64,000 nt of DNA, taken from contig JAUVXV010000002.1 of the NCBI GenBank assembly GCA_030603365.1, positions 310,001-374,000 on the forward strand, in the 5' to 3' direction. Shown here piece after piece: positions 1 through 8,396 of this stretch (positions are counted from its first letter, which is position 1; each line of letters starts with the position of its first letter). This stretch comes from Candidatus Heimdallarchaeota archaeon (GTDB lineage Archaea; Asgardarchaeota; Heimdallarchaeia; Heimdallarchaeales; Heimdallarchaeaceae). The position numbers and the translations under genes were made by a program. The notes under the pieces are model-generated. The model saw nothing but the letters and a program-made list of their open reading frames with translations. It searched no databases and had not been told where the DNA came from.

Positions 1-1795
1 GACAGCATCAATCTGCACTGTTCTTATCATCTATATTCCTAGGCAATTTATTCCAACAACAGGTATAGACTGGCAATTTCCTCAGAATAGTACATTGTAT
101 GCGGACTATGTAGAAGTCCCATATGCGGTTAACATGATTGATAATGTACGATTAGCTACTGATGTTTATCTTCCTTCTGAGCTTAACGAAGCTCTACCGG
201 TCATTTTTGTAAGAACACCTTACAATAAAGATTCAATGGGGCTTTTAGCATCCTACACTCAAACTGGATATGCTGTTGTGATACAAGATTTCAGAGGTTT
301 TTACGAATCTGAAGGAGAAAAATCGCTTCCCTTCATAACAGAACAAATAGATGGACAGATGTCACTAATCTGGATAGCAGAGCAACCTTGGTGCAACGGC
401 AAAATTGGTACATGGGGACCTTCAGCTTTAGGGATTGCTCAACATTTGATGGCACCGAATGCACCTGACTCCTTAAAATGTCAACTACCAATAGTAGCAA
501 CTCCGAATGTCTATAATGCAGGTTTTCGTGGAGGGGAGTTAAGAAGAGAATTATTCATTCCATGGATGGAAGGAAATGATTTTCCACAAGATAGTTTTGA
601 TATGTTACAGGAAAATGAAAAATACAATCCTATTTGGTATGCGTTGAATATCGAAAACAATTATTCTGACATTCATGCAGCATCTCTACATATGGGTGGA
701 TGGTATGATATTTTCACTCAAAATTCTATAGATGCATATTATGGTTATCAAAACTATGGAGGAGAAGGAGCACTAGGAAATGCCAAGTTGATTATGGGTC
801 CTTGGGTTCATGGAGGAATGTTTGGAGCTCCAACAGGTGAAATAAGTTTTCCATACGCTCAGGATCTTAGCATAACCTTCTCAGCCAATGATGCTTTGTT
901 TGAGAAGTGGTTAAGAAATGATTCAACTAAATGGGATTCTTTACCAAACATTACTTATTATCTTATGAGCTCAGTGGAGTATAATCCAACTCAATTAGGG
1001 AATGAGTGGTACCAAGCTGATGATTGGCCAATAAGTTCTACACCTTTAGAGATGTATTTACATTCCAATTATAGTTTGACTGAGAATCCAAGTCTTGAAA
1101 TTGAAGATTCAATCAGTTACATTTATGATCCCAATAACCCAGTGGGAACGCTTGGAGGAGGAAATTTAGCTCTTCCTGCAGGCATTTATGATCAGTCAAC
1201 ACTTGAGTTAAGGGATGATGTTTTAAGTTTTACAACACCTTCTCTGACTGAACCTCTGACTGTATTGGGACAAATGGAAATGACCTTCTTTGTAAGTTCA
1301 AATTGTACAGACACAGATTTCACTGTCAAAGTAACTGATGTTTATCCCGATAATAGATCCATGATAGTTACTGATACAATTATCAGAGCTCGAAACAGAA
1401 ATAGTATCACAAACTGGGAGTTTCTAACTCCAGGAGAGGTTTATGAAATTACTTTGTTGCTAGATAGTACTGCTTATCTGTTTGGTGAAAACCATAGATT
1501 TAGAGTAGACATATCAAGTTCCAATTATGAAAGATTTGAAACAAACCCAAATACTGGTGAAGCCTTATGGAGCAATACTACCACATATTTTGCAAACAAC
1601 ACTATTTTTCTAGATTCAACTTATTCATCAAAAATAACTTTACCAACTGTTAACTATCTATCATTAACTCCATTTGATTTTGATGACCTAGAGCCTTCGT
1701 TTATTCCATTTTCTCTGAGTAAAAAAGAACCTCCTCGTATAATGTTCTCAAGCGTTTGGTCACCTTTAATTCACGTTATAACAAGAAGAAGATGA
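1..1795 (+). CDS. X-Pro dipeptidyl-peptidase/CocE-type (S15) hydrolase, 5'-truncated
   Basis: The frame is open through the left edge, so the start lies outside; a TTG at base 95 is not needed as a start. The first visible codons encode a hydrophobic run (TASICTVLIIYIP), probably the end of a signal peptide or anchor, so the enzyme is likely extracytoplasmic. The alpha/beta-hydrolase part shows the family triad (numbered from base 95): Ser110 in GTWGPSALG, Asp205 in GGWYDIF and His239 in GPWVHGG. A beta-rich C-terminal half (about 330-540) fits the jelly-roll domain of the S15/CocE family. The likely reaction is hydrolysis of an ester or an X-Pro peptide bond; the substrate cannot be told. 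The C-terminus is basic without a clear second anchor. Confidence 0.85.
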   Translation, partial: TASICTVLIIYIPRQFIPTTGIDWQFPQNSTLYADYVEVPYAVNMIDNVRLATDVYLPSELNEALPVIFVRTPYNKDSMGLLASYTQTGYAVVIQDFRGFYESEGEKSLPFITEQIDGQMSLIWIAEQPWCNGKIGTWGPSALGIAQHLMAPNAPDSLKCQLPIVATPNVYNAGFRGGELRRELFIPWMEGNDFPQDSFDMLQENEKYNPIWYALNIENNYSDIHAASLHMGGWYDIFTQNSIDAYYGYQNYGGEGALGNAKLIMGPWVHGGMFGAPTGEISFPYAQDLSITFSANDALFEKWLRNDSTKWDSLPNITYYLMSSVEYNPTQLGNEWYQADDWPISSTPLEMYLHSNYSLTENPSLEIEDSISYIYDPNNPVGTLGGGNLALPAGIYDQSTLELRDDVLSFTTPSLTEPLTVLGQMEMTFFVSSNCTDTDFTVKVTDVYPDNRSMIVTDTIIRARNRNSITNWEFLTPGEVYEITLLLDSTAYLFGENHRFRVDISSSNYERFETNPNTGEALWSNTTTYFANNTIFLDSTYSSKITLPTVNYLSLTPFDFDDLEPSFIPFSLSKKEPPRIMFSSVWSPLIHVITRRR

Positions 1796-1814
1796 AGTTT
1801 TTCTAAACTTCTCT

Positions 1815-2957
1815 TCAGTTTCTTTTTCCCATTAGATTTAGTTTGAACTTTCTCACGGTTTCTGGTTTTATTATGTCTCCTTTTCTATTTTGGAAATAGA
1901 GAGCATCAAATGGACATTGGACTATGCAGGCTCCACATTGAACACAAAATTCTCTTCTTGGCATAGTTATTTTCTTCTTCAATTCATCCATCTCATAGCA
2001 ATTCCTTGGACACACATCAATACATATCCCCATTCCTTTGCATTTTTCCAAATCAATTTTTACATCATACAATTTGTCTGCATGAGAATCACTTTTGTAA
2101 GTAGGAGTCGATCCCTTAATCTCTAAATTCATCAAGAAGACCATTAGAAAGGAGACTATACACCATCTGAGTAAGATCCATGAAGTGTCTCTTTTATAGA
2201 CTAGTACATAGAGAATAATACCTATTGAAGAATAAGCCAGATTGATTAATAGTACTAGTAAATTGCCCAAACTCAGGAAAGTTTTTTTCTTCTCTTTTTC
2301 TCTTCTGTAAAGCCTTTCATAAATCGGAAATGAAACAAATGCTAACAGTGATGTTAAAGTAATTTGTGCTAACAGGAACAATGCTTCTATTTTAAACAAT
2401 GGTCCCCAAATTGGCATTAAAACAATTGCAATAAGAAAAGTCCACATTATAGCCATTTCTACTCTTTGTATAAATCTAAACTCAACTTGTTTCATTTCTG
2501 TTGTTTTCTCATAGTTTTGTTCTAAAAAATCGGGGATACTTTTTGCGTCTACTGGTCCCCAAAGAACTTTCCAACCTGTTTTCTTTTGGATTACCTTAGC
2601 TTCAACACCTGGTGCTGCTAGTTGAGGAAGAATGATTGTTCTATGATTTACTTTATCTTCAATCCCACTAGTCTTTATCACTGAAATAACTGAATGATTG
2701 TTTAGATGCCCACCAGTTGCAGCACACCAGACATTAATCCCTTTACTATTAGCTACTAAGAGATGGTAGTTTAACCCTTTAGTCGCCTTCTTTAAACGTA
2801 AAATAGTTAGATGGAAATTACATGTTAGCATCACAGGTGAATCTACATTCGGGTTACCAACATTCTGATACCCGGTTTTAGCAGGAAAAGGGAAGAGTCT
2901 GAGTAGAGTTTCTAAAACTGTTATAAATCCGTAATAAACATAATAAGAGATATTCAT
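1815..2957 (-). CDS. Fused HgcA/HgcB-like corrinoid protein with ferredoxin domain
   Basis: Residues 25-165 match the cobamide-binding domain of HgcA: a GNP.VDSPV segment, NVWCAATGGH (75-84, with Cys78 at the position of the cobalt-ligand Cys) and a following PQLAAPGVEA stretch. Four hydrophobic segments follow (about 168-188, 192-212, 228-252, 262-278). A C-terminal HgcB-like ferredoxin domain has C306-x2-M309-x2-C312-x3-C316-P and C338-x2-C341-x2-C344-x3-C348-P. HgcA and HgcB are usually separate proteins that together methylate mercury. Here they are one polypeptide, the canonical GKGTF after NVWCAA is replaced by TGGHL, and the C-terminal vicinal cysteines of HgcB are absent. It is probably a membrane methyl-transfer protein for another acceptor. 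It overlaps the upstream methyltransferase by 4 bases, so the two are likely one operon. Confidence 0.8.
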   Translation of the reverse strand: MNISYYVYYGFITVLETLLRLFPFPAKTGYQNVGNPNVDSPVMLTCNFHLTILRLKKATKGLNYHLLVANSKGINVWCAATGGHLNNHSVISVIKTSGIEDKVNHRTIILPQLAAPGVEAKVIQKKTGWKVLWGPVDAKSIPDFLEQNYEKTTEMKQVEFRFIQRVEMAIMWTFLIAIVLMPIWGPLFKIEALFLLAQITLTSLLAFVSFPIYERLYRREKEKKKTFLSLGNLLVLLINLAYSSIGIILYVLVYKRDTSWILLRWCIVSFLMVFLMNLEIKGSTPTYKSDSHADKLYDVKIDLEKCKGMGICIDVCPRNCYEMDELKKKITMPRREFCVQCGACIVQCPFDALYFQNRKGDIIKPETVRKFKLNLMGKRN

Positions 2958-3625
2958 TCCTTTACCTCCTTTACTATGTGCAATTCTATAAAATTGTCAA
3001 GAAAATTGAATCTACGAGATTCTATCATTAAACCAGCTTTGTTGATTCTTTCTTCTATGTTTGTCAATGCCTTTGTTGTTGTTTGTGTTAAAATGTAAGT
3101 AATAATTATCAGTGGAATTCTAATGAATATGTTGAGAAATCGCTTGAAAATAGATTTGCTTTTCACTTCATCTATTAGAAGAAAAACCCCTTCTTTTTTT
3201 AGAATTCTTTTAATATTTTTCAATGTGAATTTAATTTCATCATCACTTAGTTCAGAGAAACAAAGCCCACTCATCACAACATCATAGGAATGAGCTTCAA
3301 AATTATTAAGCTCAGCAACTCCCATCTCAATAAAAGTAGGTTGAATCTTCAATTCCATGTTATGCGCTCTTTTCTCGGCAATATCTAACATTTCAGAATT
3401 TATATCAATACCTGTCACATCAGCTCCTTTTAGAACGGCTCTGTAAGACAGCATACCTGTTCCACAACCGATATCTAGAACTGTATCTTCTTTTTTTATT
3501 GTCTCAACTATTCTATCGTATGCTTTGTTTATCTTACCTAGTGTAAGAATCTTTATTCCTCTATCATATCTATGAGGAGCAGATTCTAGTACTTTCATTA
3601 AAACATAACTCATGCTAGGAATCAA
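2954..3625 (-). CDS. Class I SAM-dependent methyltransferase (UbiE-like)
   Basis: This 223-residue protein carries the Rossmann methyltransferase signature: VLDIGCGTGM (motif I, about residue 49) with acidic GIDIN at the end of strand 2, then a motif IV-like SYDVVMSGLCFSEL. A hydrophobic stretch near 165-185 (IRIPLIIITYILT) suggests membrane contact. It is first in a two-gene minus-strand operon, its stop overlapping the start of the HgcAB-like gene. That coupling suggests a shared methyl-transfer or lipid/quinone-like pathway, but the substrate is not visible. The family is certain; the role is inference. Confidence 0.85.
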   Translation of the reverse strand: MIPSMSYVLMKVLESAPHRYDRGIKILTLGKINKAYDRIVETIKKEDTVLDIGCGTGMLSYRAVLKGADVTGIDINSEMLDIAEKRAHNMELKIQPTFIEMGVAELNNFEAHSYDVVMSGLCFSELSDDEIKFTLKNIKRILKKEGVFLLIDEVKSKSIFKRFLNIFIRIPLIIITYILTQTTTKALTNIEERINKAGLMIESRRFNFLDNFIELHIVKEVKE

Positions 3626-3743
3626 AATAATATGTGTAAGTGGAATAAAAAATCTTTCTAGTTAATTTATTCTTCAATTTTACTAAAAAACATCTACGTG
3701 TTCTGCAAAAAGTATTTATTCAACTGAATACTATTTTCTTTCT

Positions 3744-5201
3744 ATGGTTTCAGTTATTTCTAGAGTTATAAATCTCTATTCTAGATGGATTGGGAGGATC
3801 TTTCTATTCATCTTTCCTGCAGGTGTAATTGCTGGTTTGATTTATTTTGAGATAGAAGCAGCAAATGCTTACAGCTGGTTAGTTGACTTAGCTTGGTATC
3901 TGTTTCTTGGCAATAGTCTCATCTTAGCTTTTAATGGAGTGCTTGTTTCACTTTCATTTGATGGCGAAGTCAGAAGTTTAATCAAGGAGGGGACTCCAAT
4001 CAATTCAGCAGCAGGGTTTAGAAATCTGGAGAAAAAATACAAGCAGAGTAACCTTTATCTCTTGATTATTCTCTTCCTTGCTGTTTTAGCTTATGGTTTT
4101 TATGCTGCCGCAATCCACGCATCAGCTGGCCTCGAAGCATTATTTGCTTTATCAGAAGGGAACGGAAAAACGTTAGCTATCTACATATCTATAAGTTGTA
4201 TAATTTTTGCAATAGCAGCATCAATCATTATCAGAGTTCCTACTCTAACTGGTTTAGATGTGGGAGGTTTAGTTAAATACTATCGAGCTTCAAGGCACCC
4301 TCTTATTTTGGATATGATGATCTATGATGGAATTTACACTCTTCTAGATCCTATTACTCGTGTAAGGTTTTCACAATGGAGTGAGCACATTTCAAAAGAG
4401 ATTGTCCCAGAATTTGCGACTAATCTTAAACCAGAGAAAAACAGAAAACCTCTAGCTATACAAAATGTACTCGTTCTTTTATACTTATATTATCGATTCC
4501 CTAAAATTTTCAATAAAGAATTTCTCAAGAAAGAATTGCTTCGTATTATTCCTGCATCACACACTGAAGATATTCTAAAAGGCAAGGAGTTGAATATGAA
4601 AGTTTGGCATGACATTTTTACTCATTTGTCAGACCAAACTCCTGAGTTATTCCTAATTATCGATCGAATTATCTTAACATTAACAGAAACACCCGAGTTA
4701 GTAGAAGCAAAGGATTTCTGGGTTATTTCTGCTGTTCCTCCAACTCAAAAGAAAGAAGAAGCACAAGATATTGTTTTCTTTATTCTAAACAGAAAAGATG
4801 GAAGTAGTGATCAGAAGGTTATTATGAATTATAAGGGAGCAGATGATCTTTCTCCACATGATATTGATCTAACTTTCACAATTAATGCTTTTGATCAATT
4901 TGTTGCAATACCTGAGGACACCTCTGAATTTCTATCTGAAGACAAACGTCAATTAGTTAGATTAGTGACAGCTATACTATTTACTGGAACTGGTATATGG
5001 ATTTCTGCTCATTCAGAGAACATAGGATCGAACTTAGTTGCTTTAGATTTGAACGTTGATGATGAACCTATAGCTACACAAATTTTCAATCTTAGAGTTG
5101 TGAGAGATGCTAGATACTATCTACAAGCTTGGGGACCAAAAATCTTAGCATCCTTAGGGCTTCTAATACCAATAGTACGAGCTTTATTTGGAATACTCTG
5201 A
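3744..5201 (+). CDS. Multi-pass membrane protein of unknown function
   Basis: I do not recognise this 485-residue protein. The N-terminal third has about four membrane segments (near 16-34, 44-70, 103-125, 145-165). A soluble middle (about 175-450) follows, and one hydrophobic segment near 465-483 closes the chain. The middle contains a mixed alpha/beta stretch from about 320 to 440. A short AT-rich leader precedes the ATG. Both neighbours have their own promoters, so it looks monocistronic. Confidence 0.6.
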   Translation: MVSVISRVINLYSRWIGRIFLFIFPAGVIAGLIYFEIEAANAYSWLVDLAWYLFLGNSLILAFNGVLVSLSFDGEVRSLIKEGTPINSAAGFRNLEKKYKQSNLYLLIILFLAVLAYGFYAAAIHASAGLEALFALSEGNGKTLAIYISISCIIFAIAASIIIRVPTLTGLDVGGLVKYYRASRHPLILDMMIYDGIYTLLDPITRVRFSQWSEHISKEIVPEFATNLKPEKNRKPLAIQNVLVLLYLYYRFPKIFNKEFLKKELLRIIPASHTEDILKGKELNMKVWHDIFTHLSDQTPELFLIIDRIILTLTETPELVEAKDFWVISAVPPTQKKEEAQDIVFFILNRKDGSSDQKVIMNYKGADDLSPHDIDLTFTINAFDQFVAIPEDTSEFLSEDKRQLVRLVTAILFTGTGIWISAHSENIGSNLVALDLNVDDEPIATQIFNLRVVRDARYYLQAWGPKILASLGLLIPIVRALFGIL

Positions 5202-5225
5202 ATTTAGCTCTTTTTTGTTTTCTTT

Positions 5226-5235
5226 TTTAAAAATA
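5226..5235 (+). promoter_or_regulatory. TATA box for the radical SAM gene
   Basis: TTTAAAAATA lies 28 bases before the GTG at 5264, the spacing of an archaeal TATA box on a leaderless transcript. No Shine-Dalgarno motif is seen before the GTG, which agrees. Confidence 0.5.
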
Positions 5236-5263
5236 TACAAAAGATATTTATTACCTAGTTATA

Positions 5264-6340
5264 GTGAAGGATGTGAACACATTGGCAGATAAAGACCCTC
5301 GTATAAAAGAATCTTATCTTCAAAAGAAATTGAGTAATGGTTCTGCTAAATGTCTGATTTGTCGTCGAATGTGTACCATCAAGGAAGGAGAGATTGGTTT
5401 CTGTAAAACAAGAAAGAATATTGAAGGAAAAATTTACACACTTCAATATGGAGATGTTTCAAGTTACAGTTTAAATCCTATTGAAAAGAAACCTGCTTAT
5501 CATTATTTCCCTGGATCAACTGCTTTAACATTAGGTTCTTGGGGATGTAATTTTACTTGCGATTGGTGTCTCAACTGGGATATCACCAAACGCCCTCCAC
5601 CTGAGAAATATGCTGATGCTAGTCTTATGACTGCTGAGAAAGTAGTTGAAAATGCGAACTTTAATCCTTCTATAAATGGTGTTTGTTTTTCTTTCAATGA
5701 ACCAACACTTTCCTTTGAATTTGCTGTAGATGTTTTTCAACAATTATCTAACGATTTCTATAAAATGTTTGTATCTAATGGCTATATGACTGGAGAAGCA
5801 TTGGATATCCTCATTTCGAATGGTATGAATGGTTTAACTGTTAGTTTCAAAGGAACAGAAAATGTTGTTGATTGCCTTCTAGATATCAAAGCTAAATATA
5901 TTTGGGAAAATCTTCAGATAGCCTATCAGAGGGGAGTTCACATTGAACTAGTTTATCTTCTTATACCAACCATAAATGATGATGAAGAATTCATTAGAGA
6001 TTTTTCTCAAAGAGTAATCAAAAATCTTTCTCCAAACACACCAGTACATTTTACGAGATATTTTCCCTCTCACCTTACAAAAATAGAGAAAACATCTATT
6101 TCTTTACTTCAAAAAGCTCATACAATTGCAAAAAATGAGGGGTTAAATTACGCTTATTTAGGTAATGTCCCAGGTCATCCTTTTCAAAGCACATATTGCC
6201 CAGAATGCTCAGAGTTGTTGATAAAAAGGGATGTCTTTTCAGTTACTTTCAGCAAACTTACTGAAGAAAATAGATGTCCAAAGTGTAATAAAACCATCCC
6301 TATTTTTCCTTACAGACCGGTTTATATATCTAATGCCTAA
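5264..6340 (+). CDS. AmmeMemoRadiSam-type radical SAM enzyme
   Basis: The cluster motif is C95-x3-C99-x2-C102 in GCNFTCDWC, after an N-terminal cysteine group (C30, C33, C37, C47) typical of the AmmeMemoRadiSam radical SAM / PflA-like family. Near the C-terminus are two CxxC pairs (YCPECSELL and RCPKCNK), a probable zinc or iron-sulfur site. It would cleave SAM reductively to start a radical reaction; the substrate of this family is not firmly known. The start is GTG at 5264, fitting the TATA box. The usual Memo and AMMECR1 partners are absent here. Decayed copies of its 3' end lie near 7.1 and 10.8 kb. Confidence 0.85.
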   Translation: MKDVNTLADKDPRIKESYLQKKLSNGSAKCLICRRMCTIKEGEIGFCKTRKNIEGKIYTLQYGDVSSYSLNPIEKKPAYHYFPGSTALTLGSWGCNFTCDWCLNWDITKRPPPEKYADASLMTAEKVVENANFNPSINGVCFSFNEPTLSFEFAVDVFQQLSNDFYKMFVSNGYMTGEALDILISNGMNGLTVSFKGTENVVDCLLDIKAKYIWENLQIAYQRGVHIELVYLLIPTINDDEEFIRDFSQRVIKNLSPNTPVHFTRYFPSHLTKIEKTSISLLQKAHTIAKNEGLNYAYLGNVPGHPFQSTYCPECSELLIKRDVFSVTFSKLTEENRCPKCNKTIPIFPYRPVYISNA

Positions 6341-6485
6341 AGAAGGTAAAAACACTTAAAACTGGTATATATCTTGAAGAAGAGACAAAAATCACTAGTT
6401 ATAAAAGAGTATTTTTCATGATTAAAACTCAACTCAAAAATACATTATAAAGTTATTTATAATACTGTGACCATTATAAAAATGT

Positions 6486-7013
6486 ATGACTAGTATATTG
6501 TCTAATTTTGAGTTCCAATTTATGTGCTTTTTTCTTAAGCTTCGAGATAAAATCATTCCTCCTCAAAAAATTTTAAATGAAATTGGAATCAAACCTAATT
6601 TCATTCTACTCGATTATGGATGTGGTCCAGGTAGTTTTAGTCTTGCGGCAGCTGAACTAGTGGGAAAAACTGGTAAAGTTTTTGCACTGGATATTCATCC
6701 TCTTGCATTAAAGAAAGTTAAGAAAAAATCCTCTCAACAAGGACATTCTAACATTGAGATAATACATTCAGATTGTGAGACTGGTTTAGGAGACAACTCT
6801 ATAGATGTTGCTTTATTATTTGATATTATTCATATGTTGAGTGAACCAGAGAAAATATTACAAGAAATACATAGAATTTTGAAACCTAAAGGAAGAATAT
6901 CATTGACAATTCACCGACCTGACAAAAAAAAGGCACTTAGGATAGTAGAGCATACAGACTTATTCCAGTTCTCGTTTAAAGGAAAACATACTTACAATTT
7001 CTATAAAATTTAA
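6486..7013 (+). CDS. Small class I SAM-dependent methyltransferase
   Basis: A 175-residue UbiE/COQ5-like methyltransferase with motif I LLDYGCGPGSF (about 38-48), an acidic ALDIHP after strand 2, and VALLFDIIHML for strand 4. The chain is short and ends soon after the strand 6-7 region (ISLTIHRPDKK), so it is near the minimal Rossmann core. The substrate is unknown. It lies between the radical SAM gene and the surface-protein array on the same strand, but the 145-base gaps suggest separate transcripts. Confidence 0.8.
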   Translation: MTSILSNFEFQFMCFFLKLRDKIIPPQKILNEIGIKPNFILLDYGCGPGSFSLAAAELVGKTGKVFALDIHPLALKKVKKKSSQQGHSNIEIIHSDCETGLGDNSIDVALLFDIIHMLSEPEKILQEIHRILKPKGRISLTIHRPDKKKALRIVEHTDLFQFSFKGKHTYNFYKI

Positions 7014-7093
7014 AAAAGTTTAAGCACATTTTATTTTTCAAAACTCCATATTAAATTGCTTTTTCGACAAATAAATCACTATGTCTAACAGAG

Positions 7094-7129
7094 TTTTTAC
7101 CTAACAAATCTGTCTATATTTCGAAATGA
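7094..7129 (+). pseudogene. Decayed 3' tail of a radical SAM gene (copy A)
   Basis: Read in one frame, these bases encode FLPNKSVYISK and a stop, matching the end of the intact gene at 5264-6340 (IFPYRPVYISNA, stop). Nothing upstream can be aligned convincingly. The last 20 bases are shared with copy B near 10.8 kb. Confidence 0.5.
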
Positions 7130-7326
7130 TGAAAAATGTTTAAAAATACTGATGTTTTCTATTAAACTTGATGAAGAGAACAAAATTTCTAATTCTGACT
7201 AATTTTCTTTGTGTTTTAATACTGCTAAATTCAGCAAGTAATATAACTGGTGTAGTTTTTGTCGAAACTAGTTTAGAATTCTCTGGGAATACTATTGCCT
7301 TCGATATCTATCATGGAGGGTATCAT
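7110..7326 (+). repeat. 217-base near-identical duplication, copy 1
   Basis: This block recurs at 10814-11030 (offset 3704) with only 3 differences in 217 bases. It spans the end of the radical SAM relic, the TATA box and the first 52 codons of the surface-protein gene. Similarity outside the block drops to ordinary paralogue level, so the event was recent duplication or gene conversion. Confidence 0.95.
7139..7148 (+). promoter_or_regulatory. TATA box of surface-protein gene 1
   Basis: TTTAAAAATA lies 22 bases before the ATG at 7171, implying a transcript with almost no leader. The same box recurs at 10843-10852. Confidence 0.55.
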
Positions 7327-8280
7327 ACTCCATTCATTAACAATCTAGTAGCAAATCTCACTGCAACTGGAAACATTGTGTTATTAATCGACCAAACATG
7401 GGAATTACCAGATACAGTTGATGCACTATTTCTGATATCAGCAGATACGGGTCAAAACTGGACAACAACAGAAATAACTGACATCGTTAACTGGATGAAT
7501 TTAGGGAATAAACTTCTCTGGGTTTCTGGAGATTCTGATTACGGAGGTTATTTCAACCAGGTTCCGATTAACAATGTGTTAGAAGATTTAGGTGCTATTT
7601 TAAGAATTGACGCAACTCACATATGGGATTCAGTTTATAATGATGGTGCATCTTACAGAGTTATCGCTACAGAATTTGGTGTGGGTGATCCACTTTATGA
7701 TGGAGATATTGTAGGGAATTTAACCAAAGATATGAATTCAGGAGTACAATTTCATGGACCTTGTGCAATTATTGCATATGATGGTTATGAATATAAGGAT
7801 CTTAGATATGGACATAGTATTTTTCCAGACAGGGTCTGGACACTAATGAGGTATAGTATCAATGCTACATCGGTAGATGAAGATTTAAGTGACAATGAAC
7901 TTGATTTGTATGCTAAAAGTAACGAAACAGGATTATACCCAGCTATTGCTTATGAGCATTTAGGAGATGTAAATAGTCATATCATCGCATCTGGAGAAGC
8001 AATCTACTCAGATTACAAGTACATGTATGACCAACAAACTGAAAATGGGGTCTACAATGACGGAGTTCATTCTGGTCAAGTCTTAGTTAATAATATTCTA
8101 AATTACTTCCTTGAAACAAAAGATATCATTACGACTCCTACACCAACTCCAACTCCAACACCAACTCCAACACCCTCAGAACCAAAAACAACTATAGTTG
8201 GTATAGGTATACCAGCAGTACTTCTAGCTTTATTTAGTATAGGAATTTCAATTGTATTTTACAGAAATAAGAGGAGATAA
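7171..8280 (+). CDS. Surface protein of a four-gene family, Pro-Thr stalk (copy 1)
   Basis: A 369-residue secreted protein in four parts: signal peptide (about 1-28), a globular domain of about 270 residues, a Thr-Pro stalk, and a C-terminal membrane segment (GIPAVLLALFSIGISIVF) with a basic tail, so it is anchored with the domain outside. The domain begins with SGNTIAFDIYHGGY and includes a DIVNWMNLGNKLLWVSGDSDYGG stretch, which looks like the class I amidotransferase-like fold seen in DUF4350/GIFT proteins; this assignment is tentative. No catalytic triad is evident. ATG at 7171 is preferred over the TTG just before it because it fits the TATA box and paralogues. Conserved N-x-T/S sites suggest glycosylation. 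Confidence 0.75.
   Translation: MKRTKFLILTNFLCVLILLNSASNITGVVFVETSLEFSGNTIAFDIYHGGYHTPFINNLVANLTATGNIVLLIDQTWELPDTVDALFLISADTGQNWTTTEITDIVNWMNLGNKLLWVSGDSDYGGYFNQVPINNVLEDLGAILRIDATHIWDSVYNDGASYRVIATEFGVGDPLYDGDIVGNLTKDMNSGVQFHGPCAIIAYDGYEYKDLRYGHSIFPDRVWTLMRYSINATSVDEDLSDNELDLYAKSNETGLYPAIAYEHLGDVNSHIIASGEAIYSDYKYMYDQQTENGVYNDGVHSGQVLVNNILNYFLETKDIITTPTPTPTPTPTPTPSEPKTTIVGIGIPAVLLALFSIGISIVFYRNKRR
8129..8177 (+). repeat. Pro-Thr codon repeat, gene 1 stalk
   Basis: Tandem six-base units (CCAACT/CCAACA variants) encode the Thr-Pro stalk. Homogeneous units suggest slippage-driven length change. Confidence 0.8.
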
Positions 8281-8366
8281 GAGATTGTCTCCACCCTAGA
8301 TTTTTCCAATCCTAGATCTCACGGTACTATTATTGCTAGATACCTGTTCTTCTTTTTGCAGAAAAG

Positions 8367-8375
8367 CTTAAATTC
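8367..8375 (+). promoter_or_regulatory. TATA box of surface-protein gene 2
   Basis: CTTAAATTC lies 21 bases before the ATG at 8397, the same placement as in the other copies. Confidence 0.45.
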
Positions 8376-8396
8376 AGTCAATCTAAGAGCTCTCTT

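Noticed and set aside
1815..2957. Claim of mercury methylation
   Set aside because: The cap motif is altered and the HgcB C-terminal cysteines are missing, so the activity cannot be inferred.
7125..7198. Box C/D-like order (ATGATGA, CTGA, TGATGA, CTGA), also conserved in the copy at 10829-10902
   Set aside because: It overlaps the TATA box and the first codons of the surface gene, and the conservation is explained by the recent duplication.
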